Source of the DNA: Archangium lipolyticum
GTDB lineage: Bacteria > Myxococcota > Myxococcia > Myxococcales > Myxococcaceae
Assembly (NCBI RefSeq): GCF_024623785.1
Contig: NZ_JANKBZ010000008.1
Coordinates: 62,001-126,000, forward strand
Direction of reading: 5' to 3'
DNA length: 64,000 nt
Shown: positions 18,012-27,738 of the stretch, piece by piece
Numbering within the stretch: position 1 is the stretch's first letter
Layout of the letters: each line of letters begins with the position of its first letter
Notes under the pieces: generated by a model
What the model saw: the letters and a program-made list of their open reading frames with translations, nothing else
What the model was told of the DNA's origin: nothing
The model's database searches: none
Position numbers and translations under genes: made by a program

Positions 18012-21000
18012 ATGAAAGTCTCCTGCCCGTCTTGCCAGACGAACTACAACATCGATGACAAGCGGATCCCCCCGGGCGGCGCGAAGCTCAAGTGCGCACG
18101 GTGCCAGCAAACCTTCCCCATCAAGCCCGGCGAGGCGGTGAGCCCGCCCGCGCCGGCGCCCGCGGCCGTTCCGCTGCCGGGCCCCAGCGCGCCCGCCGCG
18201 GATCCGTACGCGGCCTACGATGACTTCCAGCGGCCCGCGGAGGCGGAGACCACGCGCGTCGTCTCCATGCCCCTGCCGAGCGCGGCCTACCGCGACGCGG
18301 CGCCAACCGTGGCCGTTCCGCTGCCGGGCCCCAGCGCGCCCTCCACCGGCTACGCGCCGGACCTGGCGTACAACGTCAGCGCGAGCACGGCGCCCCAGAG
18401 CGAAGCCATTCCCCTGCCGGGCGCGAGCGACCCGTACGCGGGCGGCTTCGACTACGGCGCGGACCCCTACGCCTCCGCCCCCCAGGCGGGCGCCATCGCC
18501 CTGCCTCCTCCGGCCTCGTCGGATCCGTACGCTTCCGCGGACCCCTACGCCCCGGCGGACCCGTACGCCTCCTCGGATCCCTATGCCTCGGCGGATCCGT
18601 ACGCCTCCTCGGACCCGTACGCCAACGCGCCCCAGGGCTCGGACGCCATCGCCCTGCCTCCTCCGCCCTCCTCTGATGAGCCGTATCCGTACGCCGACGT
18701 GCCCGAGGCGCCTTCCGCGGATGGGTATGACGCGGCCGACCCGTTCGCCGCGGCCCCGCGCAACACGTCCGAGGTGGACGCGTTCGGACTGCCGCCCGAG
18801 CAGGACGGGGATCCGTACGCCGCCGTGCCCGTGGCCGAGGAGGATCCGTTCGCCCTGCCTCCTCCTCCCGCCGCGCCCGAGGAGGATCCGTTCGCCCTGC
18901 CTCCTCCTCCCGCCGCGCCCGAGGAGGATCCGTTCGCCCTGCCTCCTCCTCCCGCGGCGGCTGCGTACGCCGCGGCCGAGGAGGATCCGTTCGCCCTGCC
19001 TCCTCCGCAGGCCGACGTGACGAACCTCGACTTCTCGGAGGCTCCACCGGCTGCCCCCTCCACCGTGGACGTCGGCCTCGACTTCTCGGAGCCCCCGCCC
19101 GCGGCGCCGAATCCCTCCGCCGACTTCGGGGACGTGGACTTCGGCGCGCCCGCGGGTGCCACGCCCTCCATCCCCGACGCGCTCGAGTTCGATCCCTCCG
19201 CGCCCAACCTCCACGGGGGTGACGATCTGGAGGCGGATCTCTCCGCGCCGCTGCCGCCCCCGCCCGGTCCGGGCACGGCCGACGGCCTGGAGATGCTCAG
19301 CTTCATCGACGACGCCGCCAAGGACAACGGAGCCAACAAGGCCGCCAAGGGCAACGCGCGCCGCTTCCACGTGCGCCGCCGCTCGGGCAAGGTCTTCGGC
19401 CCCTTCGAGGAGGGCGTCATCGTCAAGATGCTCGAGGACGGCCAGCTCCTCGGCAACGAGGACGTCTCCACCGACTCCGAGTCCTGGACGCCCATCGGCA
19501 CGGTGGCCACCTTCGCCACCGCCATCCAGAAGCTGATGGAGGGGCCTGGCACTCCGCCCGCTCCCGCCGCGGCGCCCGCGATGCCCGCCGCGGAGCCGGG
19601 TTCGAAGGCCAACGTGTCCGCCGCTTCCGCTGCCAGCATGGAGCGGGTGCAGCAGCTCTACGGTGGCCGCATGGCCTCGGTGTCCGTGGTGGACAGCACC
19701 TCGCGCTTCGAGATCATCGTCGGAAAGATCAAGAAGCGCCTGCCGCTGGTCATCGGCGCCGCCGCGGCGATGGCGGTGGTCGGCGTGGGCCTGGGCTTTG
19801 GCGCCACGCGCTACGGCGTCTTCGGGATGAAGAAGTTCTTCCCCGCCCAGGTGAAGCCCGGCTCCCCGGGCCACGCGGACGTGCAGGCCGCGCAGAAGGC
19901 GCTGCTCCAGGACACCTTCCAGAGCTACAAGCAGGCCTATGCCCTGAGCTCGAAGGTGCTGGCCGGCAACGAGTACCCCGAGGTGCGTGCCCTCTGGTGC
20001 CAGTCCGTCTTCTATTTGCAGCGCCGCTACTCGGCCGCCGAGAGCGCCGATTTCGTGCGCTGCCGCTCCGAGGAGGAGGCCGGGAGCCTCGAGCTGCTGG
20101 GCGAGAAGAACGTCGAGTACATCAAGTACCTCGCCGGCCGCGCCCTCACCGCGCGCGAGCCGGACAAGGCCATCCAGCAGCTGCGCGACGCCCTGAGCCG
20201 CGACACCAACCAGGGTGACACCGAGCTGTCCTTCCTGCTCGCCGAGGCCTACGCCGCCAAGAAGGAGCGTGACACGGCCATCTCGACGCTCACCCAGGTG
20301 CTGGGCAAGAGCCCCGACTCGGCCAAGGCCCACCACGCCCTGGGCAACCTCTACCAGGCCTCCAACAAGGCGGACGAGGCAGCCAAGGCCTACGAGGCCG
20401 CGCTCAAGGCGGACGCCACCCACATCATCTCCTCGGTGGAGCTGGCCGCGGTGGAGCTGCTGCTGCGCAAGGACGCCCAGAAGGGACTCGAGGCCGCCGA
20501 GCGCGCGCTGGACGAGAAGGCCCAGCCGCAGATGGGCCCGGCGGAGCTGGCCCGCGCCCGCACCCTCAAGGGCATCGCGCTCTTCCAGCTCTTCAAGCTC
20601 AAGGAGGCCGAGCAGGAGCTGCGCGCGTCGCTGGAGAAGGACCCCGACTCCTTCATGATCAAGAACTACCTGGCGCGCGTGCTGCACGCCCAGCGCCAGT
20701 TCAACGAGGTCCTCCCCTTCTACGAGGCGCTGATCAAGGCCGAGCCGGAGAACATCGAGTACGCGGACGGGTACATCACCACCCTGGTGACGCTCGGCAA
20801 GATGGAGGACGCGCTCAAGGCGGTGGAGCAGACCAGCAAGCGCTTCCCGGGCAACGCGCGCATCGAGTACCTCTACGGCCGCATCGACGAGGCGCGCGAC
20901 AGCAACACCAGCGCCGAGGAGCACTACAAGCGCGCCATCAAGGCCGACGCCGAGCTCGTGGACGCCTACGTGTACCTCGGGCGGCTCCACCTGCGCCTGC

Positions 21001-22133
21001 GCCGCAACCCCCAGGCGCGCGAGCAGTTCGAGCTGGCCGCCGCCAAGGCGCCCGAGAACGCCGGCGTGCGCACCGGCCTGGGTGAGCTGGCGCTCGCCGA
21101 GGGCAACGTCCCCCTGGCCCAGGAGGAGTTCGATCGCGCCGTCGGGCTGGATCCCAACCTGGCCGACGCCCACCTGGGCCTGTCCCGCCTGGCGCTGCTC
21201 TCCGGAGACCTGGAGAAGGCGCGCAAGGAGGTCGACACCGCCCTGGAGCTGGACTCGCACACGCTCAAGGACGGCCGCCTGCAGCGCGGCACCGTGATGT
21301 GGCGCCAGGGCCAGCTGGACGAGGCCATCGCCGAGCTGGAGCAGGCCAAGAAGGAGGAGCCGCGCTCGGTGGCCATCCCCATGACCCTGGGAGCGGTGCA
21401 GCTGGCCAAGGGCAACCTCAAGGAGGCCGAGGCCAACCTGCTGCTGGCCCTCAAGGGAGAGCCCTCCAACCCCGAGACCAACTACTACATGGCCCAGGTC
21501 AGGGCGAAGGCGGGCGAGTACACCCAGGCGCTCGAGAACATGAGGATCGCCGTGGAGCGCGCCCCCGCCCCCAAGCGCGCCGAGTACCGCTTCGTCTACG
21601 GCACCCTCTTCCGGGACGCCAAGCAGCCGCTGGACGCCATCGATCAGTGGAAGCAGGCCGTGGCGCTCGACCCGAAGATGGCCAACGCCCACGAGGCCAT
21701 CGGGCAGGCCCACCTGGAGCGCGGCGAGTTCGACCCGGCCATCGCCGCCTTCCAGACGGCGCTCAAGACGGACCCCAAGCTCACCCGGGTGTACGCCTCC
21801 ATCGGCGACGCGCACTTCAACGCCACGCGCTGGCGGGAGGCCACCCGCGCCTACGAGCAGGCCCTCAAGGTGGACCCGAACCTCATCAGCGCCTACTACA
21901 AGCTGGGCCGCGCCTGGAGCGAGCTGAACCAGTACTCCAAGGCCATCGAGTGGCTCACCAAGGCCACCGCCGCCACGCCGGACAACGGCGAGGCCTGGCA
22001 TGACCTGGGCTACGCCTACAAGGAGAAGGGCAAGAAGAAGGAGGCCGTCAAGGCCTTCCAGGAGTACCTGACGCGCAAGCCCGAGGCCGAGAACCGCAAG
22101 GAAATCGAGGACGAGATCAGCTTCCTCGAGTAG
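18012..22133 (+). CDS. zinc-ribbon / GYF-like / TM / TPR protein
   Basis: 1373 residues. The N-terminal MJ0042-type zinc ribbon has Cys5, Cys8, Cys28 and Cys31. A Pro/Ala/Asp low-complexity region (about 40-440) has DPYAS and EEDPFALPPPPAA repeats. A GYF_2-like domain follows (about 453-510, VFGPFEEGVIVKMLEDGQL...SWTPIG), then one TM span (about 577-598) and about 20 TPR units to the end. The zinc ribbon + GYF combination is what I recall for AgmX/GltJ of the gliding machinery, where these modules engage MglA; here the TonB-like tail is replaced by TPRs. Inferred to connect a cytoplasmic switch to an envelope scaffold. It shares a leader motif with mglB. Confidence 0.82.
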   Translation: MKVSCPSCQTNYNIDDKRIPPGGAKLKCARCQQTFPIKPGEAVSPPAPAPAAVPLPGPSAPAADPYAAYDDFQRPAEAETTRVVSMPLPSAAYRDAAPTVAVPLPGPSAPSTGYAPDLAYNVSASTAPQSEAIPLPGASDPYAGGFDYGADPYASAPQAGAIALPPPASSDPYASADPYAPADPYASSDPYASADPYASSDPYANAPQGSDAIALPPPPSSDEPYPYADVPEAPSADGYDAADPFAAAPRNTSEVDAFGLPPEQDGDPYAAVPVAEEDPFALPPPPAAPEEDPFALPPPPAAPEEDPFALPPPPAAAAYAAAEEDPFALPPPQADVTNLDFSEAPPAAPSTVDVGLDFSEPPPAAPNPSADFGDVDFGAPAGATPSIPDALEFDPSAPNLHGGDDLEADLSAPLPPPPGPGTADGLEMLSFIDDAAKDNGANKAAKGNARRFHVRRRSGKVFGPFEEGVIVKMLEDGQLLGNEDVSTDSESWTPIGTVATFATAIQKLMEGPGTPPAPAAAPAMPAAEPGSKANVSAASAASMERVQQLYGGRMASVSVVDSTSRFEIIVGKIKKRLPLVIGAAAAMAVVGVGLGFGATRYGVFGMKKFFPAQVKPGSPGHADVQAAQKALLQDTFQSYKQAYALSSKVLAGNEYPEVRALWCQSVFYLQRRYSAAESADFVRCRSEEEAGSLELLGEKNVEYIKYLAGRALTAREPDKAIQQLRDALSRDTNQGDTELSFLLAEAYAAKKERDTAISTLTQVLGKSPDSAKAHHALGNLYQASNKADEAAKAYEAALKADATHIISSVELAAVELLLRKDAQKGLEAAERALDEKAQPQMGPAELARARTLKGIALFQLFKLKEAEQELRASLEKDPDSFMIKNYLARVLHAQRQFNEVLPFYEALIKAEPENIEYADGYITTLVTLGKMEDALKAVEQTSKRFPGNARIEYLYGRIDEARDSNTSAEEHYKRAIKADAELVDAYVYLGRLHLRLRRNPQAREQFELAAAKAPENAGVRTGLGELALAEGNVPLAQEEFDRAVGLDPNLADAHLGLSRLALLSGDLEKARKEVDTALELDSHTLKDGRLQRGTVMWRQGQLDEAIAELEQAKKEEPRSVAIPMTLGAVQLAKGNLKEAEANLLLALKGEPSNPETNYYMAQVRAKAGEYTQALENMRIAVERAPAPKRAEYRFVYGTLFRDAKQPLDAIDQWKQAVALDPKMANAHEAIGQAHLERGEFDPAIAAFQTALKTDPKLTRVYASIGDAHFNATRWREATRAYEQALKVDPNLISAYYKLGRAWSELNQYSKAIEWLTKATAATPDNGEAWHDLGYAYKEKGKKKEAVKAFQEYLTRKPEAENRKEIEDEISFLE
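18837..19009 (+). repeat. 42-bp coding tandem repeats
   Basis: Three almost perfect tandem 42-base units (encoding EEDPFALPPPPAAP) and a fourth partial unit at 18978-19009, inside the low-complexity linker. DPYAS-coding repeats lie upstream at about 18526-18624. Copy number is likely to vary between strains. Confidence 0.8.
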
Positions 22134-23504
<1,371 letters not shown>

Positions 23505-23615
23505 TCATCCTCCCGCTGTCAGATTCCGGGGCCCCACAACGTTGTTGCAATGGGCCCCGGATGATGTAGAAGGGCGGCCCACGCAGTTCGGTGGCCCGCG
23601 CGGCTCCAAGCAGCT

Positions 23616-23702
23616 GGAGGAGTGGCCGAGCGGCTGAAGGCAGCGGTCTTGAAAACCGCAGGTGGCGAAAGCCTCCCGTAGGTTCGAATCCTACCTCCTC
23701 CG
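23616..23702 (+). tRNA. tRNA-Ser (anticodon TGA)
   Basis: 87 bases. Acceptor stem GGAGGAG/CTCCTCC, anticodon loop CTTGAAA giving TGA, long variable arm typical of class II tRNAs, T-loop GGTTCGAATCC. CCA is not encoded. Reads UCA-type codons. Confidence 0.97.
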
Positions 23703-23745
23703 TTTTTGTTCTTGCTGTACGCGGTTCTTTGACAGTAAAGGCAGT

Positions 23746-23832
23746 GGAGAGATGGCCGAGAGGCTGAAGGCACAGGTTTGCTAAACCTGCATACTCGAAA
23801 GGGTATCGAGGGTTCGAATCCCTCTCTCTCCG
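23746..23832 (+). tRNA. tRNA-Ser (anticodon GCT)
   Basis: 87 bases. Acceptor GGAGAGA/TCTCTCC, anticodon loop TTGCTAA giving GCT, long variable arm, T-loop GGTTCGAATCC. Reads AGC/AGU codons. Confidence 0.97.
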
Positions 23833-23843
23833 CCACTCATCTT

Positions 23844-23903
23844 GGTTGTGGTAGCGCGAAAGTGGTTGTGGTACAGAGTTCGCGATTGTGGTAGAGCGGT
23901 AGA
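23844..23903 (+). repeat. three 20-base-spaced TTGTGGTA repeats before tRNA-Arg
   Basis: TTGTGGTA occurs at 23846, 23866 and 23886, exactly 20 bases apart, in the gap between tRNA-Ser(GCT) and tRNA-Arg. It could be repeated promoter-like elements or remnants of tandem duplication. No consensus -10 could be assigned with confidence. Confidence 0.5.
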
Positions 23904-23915
23904 AGGAAACGGCAA

Positions 23916-23992
23916 GCTCCCTTAGCTCAGCTGGATAGAGCGTCGGACTACGAATCCGAAGGCCGGAGGTTCGAATCCTCCAGGGAGCGCCA
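23916..23992 (+). tRNA. tRNA-Arg (anticodon ACG)
   Basis: 77 bases including an encoded CCA. Acceptor GCTCCCT/AGGGAGC, anticodon loop CTACGAA giving ACG, T-loop GGTTCGAATCC. A34 of this tRNA must be deaminated to inosine to read CGC and CGA, and the deaminase gene tadA starts 25 bases downstream. Confidence 0.97.
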
Positions 23993-24017
23993 ACCTTTCC
24001 CCTCTTCCCATTTCCCC

Positions 24018-24485
24018 ATGAGTCTGGACGAAGCTTTCATGCAGCAGGCCCTCGCGCTCGCGCGGGAAGCTGCCGGGCTCGGGGAAGTTCCCGTCGGTGC
24101 TGTCGCCGTACACGATGGCAAGGTCATCGGCATCGGCTTCAATCGTCGGGAGATCGACCGGAACCCTCTGGCTCACGCCGAAATCTTCGCGCTGGACGCA
24201 GCGGCCAAGGCGCTGGGAGCGTGGCGGCTCACGGGTGTCACCCTGTATGTGACGCTGGAGCCGTGCGCCATGTGCGCCGGAGCCCTGGTCCAGTCCCGTG
24301 TGACGCGCCTGGTGTTCGGAACCTCGGATCCGAAAGCAGGAGCGGTCGGCTCGCTCTACAATCTCGCCGAGGAGCCACGGCACAACCACCGGCTCCAGGT
24401 GATGAGTGGAGTCCTGGCGGACGAGAGCCGCCAGATTTTGAAGGAATTCTTCGAGCGCCTGCGCGAGAAGAAACGCGAAAAGTGA
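24018..24485 (+). CDS. tadA: tRNA-specific adenosine-34 deaminase
   Basis: 155 residues. The cytidine/deoxycytidylate-deaminase zinc site is complete: HAE (about 53-55) and PCAMC (about 83-87). Substrate-loop residues (EVPVGAVAV, FGTSDPKAGAVGSLYNL) and the C-terminal FFERLREKKREK tail are typical of TadA. It converts A34 to inosine in tRNA-Arg(ACG), encoded just upstream, so enzyme and substrate are genetically linked. It lies within a tRNA gene cluster, six bases before tRNA-Ser(CGA). Confidence 0.95.
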   Translation: MSLDEAFMQQALALAREAAGLGEVPVGAVAVHDGKVIGIGFNRREIDRNPLAHAEIFALDAAAKALGAWRLTGVTLYVTLEPCAMCAGALVQSRVTRLVFGTSDPKAGAVGSLYNLAEEPRHNHRLQVMSGVLADESRQILKEFFERLREKKREK

Positions 24486-24490
24486 ATATT

Positions 24491-24577
24491 GGAGAGCTGG
24501 CCGAGTGGTCGAAGGCACCTGACTCGAAATCAGGCATACCGGGAACGGTATCGTAGGTTCGAATCCTACGCTCTCCG
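24491..24577 (+). tRNA. tRNA-Ser (anticodon CGA)
   Basis: 87 bases. Acceptor GGAGAGC/GCTCTCC, anticodon loop CTCGAAA giving CGA, long variable arm. Starts six bases after the tadA stop. Reads UCG, expected to be frequent in this GC-rich genome. Confidence 0.97.
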
Positions 24578-24590
24578 CAGAGTGTCTCAT

Positions 24591-24677
24591 GGAGAGGTGG
24601 CCGAGCGGTTGAAGGCGCACGCCTGGAACGCGTGTATATCTGAAAGGGTATCGTGGGTTCGAATCCCACCCTCTCCG
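24591..24677 (+). tRNA. tRNA-Ser (anticodon GGA)
   Basis: 87 bases. Acceptor GGAGAGG/CCTCTCC, anticodon loop CTGGAAC giving GGA, long variable arm. Reads UCC/UCU. Completes the set of four serine isoacceptors in this cluster. Confidence 0.97.
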
Positions 24678-24705
24678 TACTTGTTGTAGATTTTGAAGAG
24701 CTTGT

Positions 24706-24786
24706 GGTCGGGACAACGTGGGGACGTGAACCCCGCCAGGTCCGGAAGGAAGCAACGGTAGCGCACCTCCGCGTGTGTCCCGGCCG
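24706..24786 (+). ncRNA. ffs: bacterial small signal recognition particle RNA (4.5S)
   Basis: The conserved SRP domain IV core is visible: GCCAGGTCCGGAAGGAAGCA at about 24735-24754, with the GGAA tetraloop and asymmetric loop that bind Ffh. The ends pair as GGTCGGGACA with TGTCCCGGCC. It is a short hairpin form without the Alu domain, followed by a strong terminator. The RNA directs co-translational membrane targeting. Exact ends are estimated from pairing. Confidence 0.93.
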
Positions 24787-24793
24787 TTCTTGT

Positions 24794-24840
24794 GAAGGAG
24801 CCGGGTCTTCTGAAAGGAAGACCCGGCTCCTTCTTTTTTT
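24794..24840 (+). terminator. strong intrinsic terminator after SRP RNA
   Basis: A perfect 17-bp stem (24794-24810 with 24817-24833), six-base loop and a run of seven T. It ends the tRNA/SRP transcription unit and separates it from the convergent glycosyltransferase gene. Confidence 0.95.
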
Positions 24841-24846
24841 GCCCGC

Positions 24847-26292
24847 TCAGTCGCGCGCGAGCACCGTCTCCCGGCCCACCTGCTCCACCACCCGGAAGCC
24901 GGCCGCCTGGAGCTCGGGTACGGCCCGGCCCTCGAAGGTGACGGCGCGGTTGATGCGCCTGTCCTGCATGGCCGCCTGGAAGTTCGCATCCGAGGGGTGG
25001 TCACACGTGCCCCAGGGGATGTTCTTGCCGATGTAGAAGTAGCCCCCGGAGCCCCACAGGCCCTCGTTGACGATGAGCAGTCCGCGGGCGTTGTCGTCCC
25101 GGGTGGCCGAGACGATGGCGCGGAACTGGTCCCCGCGCAGGTCCATCGGCGGGTAGAAGTGCGCGGGCACCAGCGTGGCGAGCAGGGCCACCGTTCCCAG
25201 CCCCCACCTCGAGCGGGCGTCCGTCTGACCGAGGATGAAAGCCGCCAGGGACGGAGCGGCGGCCACCGCGACGAGCACCAGCCCCGGGTAGAGGAAGCGC
25301 TCCTCCTTGTGGGCGGTGGCGGTGATGGCGACGAGGTACACCCCGGCGCAGAAGAGCGGGAGCGACACGGCGAGCCGCTGGCGGAGCGCGAGCAACCCCA
25401 GGGGAGCCACGGCCCACATCCAGACGGGCAACCCGGTGACGAAGGGATGCAGGTAGAAGCCCGGGGGTGAGGCGCCGAACTGCCTCGCGGCCTGCCCGGA
25501 GAGGACGTTGAAGTCCACGTAGGCGAAGAAGGAGTGGAAGGGCTTGCCCCAGGTCGCCCAGTCGAGCGCACCCAGTCCCAGTGCGACGCCCAGCCCCGAG
25601 AGGCAGGTGAAGGCGAGCACCCGCCAGCGCCTCGCCGCCACCAGCCAGACGAGCGCCGCCAGCACCATCACCGCCGAGCCGTAGCGCGCCACCACGGAGA
25701 GTCCCAGCGCCAGGCCGCCCACCAGGCCCGCGCGCACCGGACGCTCATCGCGGTCGAGTGCCTCCATGGCCACCACCAGGAAGGCGGTGGAGAGGGACTC
25801 GCCGAGCGTCCGGCCCGCGAAGACGAGCACCGGCCCGTAGAGTCCCACCACGAGGAGCGAGAAGAGGCCACCCGCGTGTCCGGCCCGGCGCTCGGCGAAG
25901 CGGTACACGGCCCACGACATCCACCCGTGCAGGGCCACCTGGGGCACGGCGAGCAGCGCCCGGTATGCCACCGGGTGCGTGAGGCCCAGCGCGTCCGCCA
26001 GCCGTAACAGCCACGCGGCCAGTCCGGGCGCGGCCCAGTTGCGCAGGCCTACCCTCCACTCCCAGGCCAGCACCCCGTAGCCGTGCGCGCGGTGCCAGGC
26101 CGGCTCGAGCAACTGGTACACTTCGTCCGGGTGGATGCGCCCGAGCTGCGCCACCGCGATGACGGCGGGCAGCAGCCCTACCGTGCCCAGCAGCAGCATG
26201 AGCGGCCACCTCCGGCGCACCGCGGAGGGAGGCGCATCCGGGGTGGGCACGAGGGGAGGCGGAGGAGCGGTGACGGGCGCGGGAGCGGTCAT
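24847..26292 (-). CDS. multi-pass mannosyltransferase-like protein (GT22/ArnT-type GT-C)
   Basis: 481 residues from ATG 26292 ([12 protein letters not shown]). About ten hydrophobic spans. The first extracytoplasmic loop contains [20 protein letters not shown] followed by WEWRVGLRN, the GT-C signature of GT22 mannosyltransferases (HPDEvfQ...E...G...WEw..g.R), with Asp as likely catalytic residue. Such enzymes use polyprenyl-phosphate sugars at the membrane. The C-terminal about 110 residues form a soluble domain. Function in a bacterium is uncertain: glycolipid or glycoprotein mannosylation. A much longer open frame upstream is antisense to dnaX and was discarded. Confidence 0.8.
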   Translation of the reverse strand: MTAPAPVTAPPPPLVPTPDAPPSAVRRRWPLMLLLGTVGLLPAVIAVAQLGRIHPDEVYQLLEPAWHRAHGYGVLAWEWRVGLRNWAAPGLAAWLLRLADALGLTHPVAYRALLAVPQVALHGWMSWAVYRFAERRAGHAGGLFSLLVVGLYGPVLVFAGRTLGESLSTAFLVVAMEALDRDERPVRAGLVGGLALGLSVVARYGSAVMVLAALVWLVAARRWRVLAFTCLSGLGVALGLGALDWATWGKPFHSFFAYVDFNVLSGQAARQFGASPPGFYLHPFVTGLPVWMWAVAPLGLLALRQRLAVSLPLFCAGVYLVAITATAHKEERFLYPGLVLVAVAAAPSLAAFILGQTDARSRWGLGTVALLATLVPAHFYPPMDLRGDQFRAIVSATRDDNARGLLIVNEGLWGSGGYFYIGKNIPWGTCDHPSDANFQAAMQDRRINRAVTFEGRAVPELQAAGFRVVEQVGRETVLARD

Positions 26293-26523
26293 CGGAGTGG
26301 GCTCGCGACTCTCCCCGTCCTCTCCAGGAAGCGCAAGCCGTGGAGCGCGAGTCCGCCCGCCCTGGGCTCGGCCGGTGTGCACCCGGAGGGCCTCGGACCT
26401 GGAGTGAAGCATCCGACTCCGTGGGTCCCATTCCTGGACGCCCGGAGATGACCCGAAAAGTAGAGCAGCGGTGCATGGAAATCGTGCGCCCGGGTGTTCT
26501 CCGTGTTTAGATTGCCGCCCCCC

Positions 26524-27738
26524 ATGAGCTACCTCGTCCTCGCCCGTAAATGGCGCCCGCAGACCTTCGACGACATGACCGGCCAGGAGCACGTGGTCCG
26601 GACGGTCGCCAACGCCATCAAGATGAACCGGGTGGCGCACGCCTACCTGTTCTGCGGCCCACGAGGCGTGGGCAAGACGACCGCCGCCCGCCTGCTCGCC
26701 AAGGCGCTCAACTGCGAGAAGGGCCCTACCCCCGAGCCCTGTGGCAAGTGCCAGGCCTGCACGGAGATCGCCGCCGGGACGTCCGTGGACGTGGCGGAGA
26801 TCGACGGTGCCTCCAACAACGGCGTGGAGAACGTCCGGGAGATCCGCGAGAACGCCAAGTACCTGCCGCAGCGCGACAGGCACAAGATCTACATCATCGA
26901 CGAGGTCCACATGCTCTCGGGAGCGGCGTTCAACGCGCTCCTGAAGACGCTGGAGGAGCCGCCCGGACACGTGAAGTTCATCTTCGCGACCACCGAGGCG
27001 CACAAGCTCCCGGACACCATCCTCTCGCGTTGCCAGCGTCACAACTTCCGGCGCATCTCCGCCAAGGTGATGCTCGACCGGCTGAAGTACATCTGCGAGC
27101 AGGAGAAGGTGGCCATCTCGGAGCGGGCGCTCTCCATGGTGGTGCGCCAGTCCGAGGGCGGCATGCGCGATGCGCTCAGCCTCCTCGACCAGATCTTCTC
27201 CGCCTGCGGCCCCGAGCCCAGGGACGAGGACGTGGCCGACGCGCTGGGCGCCATCGACCGCACGGTGGTGCAGGACTTCGCCGAGGCGCTCGTGCGCAAG
27301 GACGCCAAGCGCGTGCTGGAGCGCGTGGAGGAGGTCTTCAACCGCGGCACCGACCTCAAGCGGCTGACGGAGGAGCTCGCGCTGCAGTTGCGCCACCTCT
27401 TCGTGGCCAAGACGCTGGGCGAGGCCCCTCCCGAGCTCGCCGAGTCCGAGCGCACCGCGCTCACCACGCTCGCCAAGGACGCGGATCCGGCGCAGATCTC
27501 CCGCCTCTTCGACATCGTGCACGGCTGCGTGTGGGAGGTGTCTCGAGCCCCCCAGCCCCGGCTCGCGCTGGAGATGGCGCTGCTCAAGGCCATCCAGCTC
27601 TCGCCGGTCGGCTCCATCCCGGAGCTCATCGCCCGGGTGGACCGCCTCGCCTCGGGGCTCGGGTCCGATGACGCTCGCAAGGTGGCTGCCGGAGCGCCCG
27701 GAGGTCGCTCCGGTCCCGCCAACTTTCGCGCCCACTGA
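26524..27738 (+). CDS. dnaX: DNA polymerase III gamma/tau subunit, N-terminal AAA+ part
   Basis: 404 residues from ATG 26524 (MSYLVLARKWRPQTFDDMTG). The clamp-loader AAA+ module is intact: Walker A GPRGVGKTTAA, four-Cys zinc site CEKGPTPEPCGKCQAC, Walker B IIDEVHML, sensor 1 TTEAHKLPDTILSRCQ, then domain III to about residue 375. The frame then ends quickly with a 30-residue Gly/Arg tail (...ANFRAH, stop 27738). The remaining tau region continues in the +1 frame (next entry). The product as read resembles a gamma-length subunit. First gene of a dnaX-ybaB-recR operon. Confidence 0.93.
   Translation: MSYLVLARKWRPQTFDDMTGQEHVVRTVANAIKMNRVAHAYLFCGPRGVGKTTAARLLAKALNCEKGPTPEPCGKCQACTEIAAGTSVDVAEIDGASNNGVENVREIRENAKYLPQRDRHKIYIIDEVHMLSGAAFNALLKTLEEPPGHVKFIFATTEAHKLPDTILSRCQRHNFRRISAKVMLDRLKYICEQEKVAISERALSMVVRQSEGGMRDALSLLDQIFSACGPEPRDEDVADALGAIDRTVVQDFAEALVRKDAKRVLERVEEVFNRGTDLKRLTEELALQLRHLFVAKTLGEAPPELAESERTALTTLAKDADPAQISRLFDIVHGCVWEVSRAPQPRLALEMALLKAIQLSPVGSIPELIARVDRLASGLGSDDARKVAAGAPGGRSGPANFRAH

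Noticed and set aside
18837..19009. Regularly spaced repeats, possible CRISPR
   Set aside because: The units are directly adjacent, in frame, and encode a Pro-rich linker; no unique spacers.
17796..22001. Upstream extension of the minus-strand FAD protein to an 1839-codon open frame
   Set aside because: It is antisense to the TPR gene 18012-22133, repetitive Gly/Arg/Leu-rich and without domains; the FAD motif starts exactly at ATG 17795.
23519..24669. Minus-strand open frames across the tRNA cluster
   Set aside because: They translate tRNA genes backwards ([12 protein letters not shown] peptides), a known artefact.
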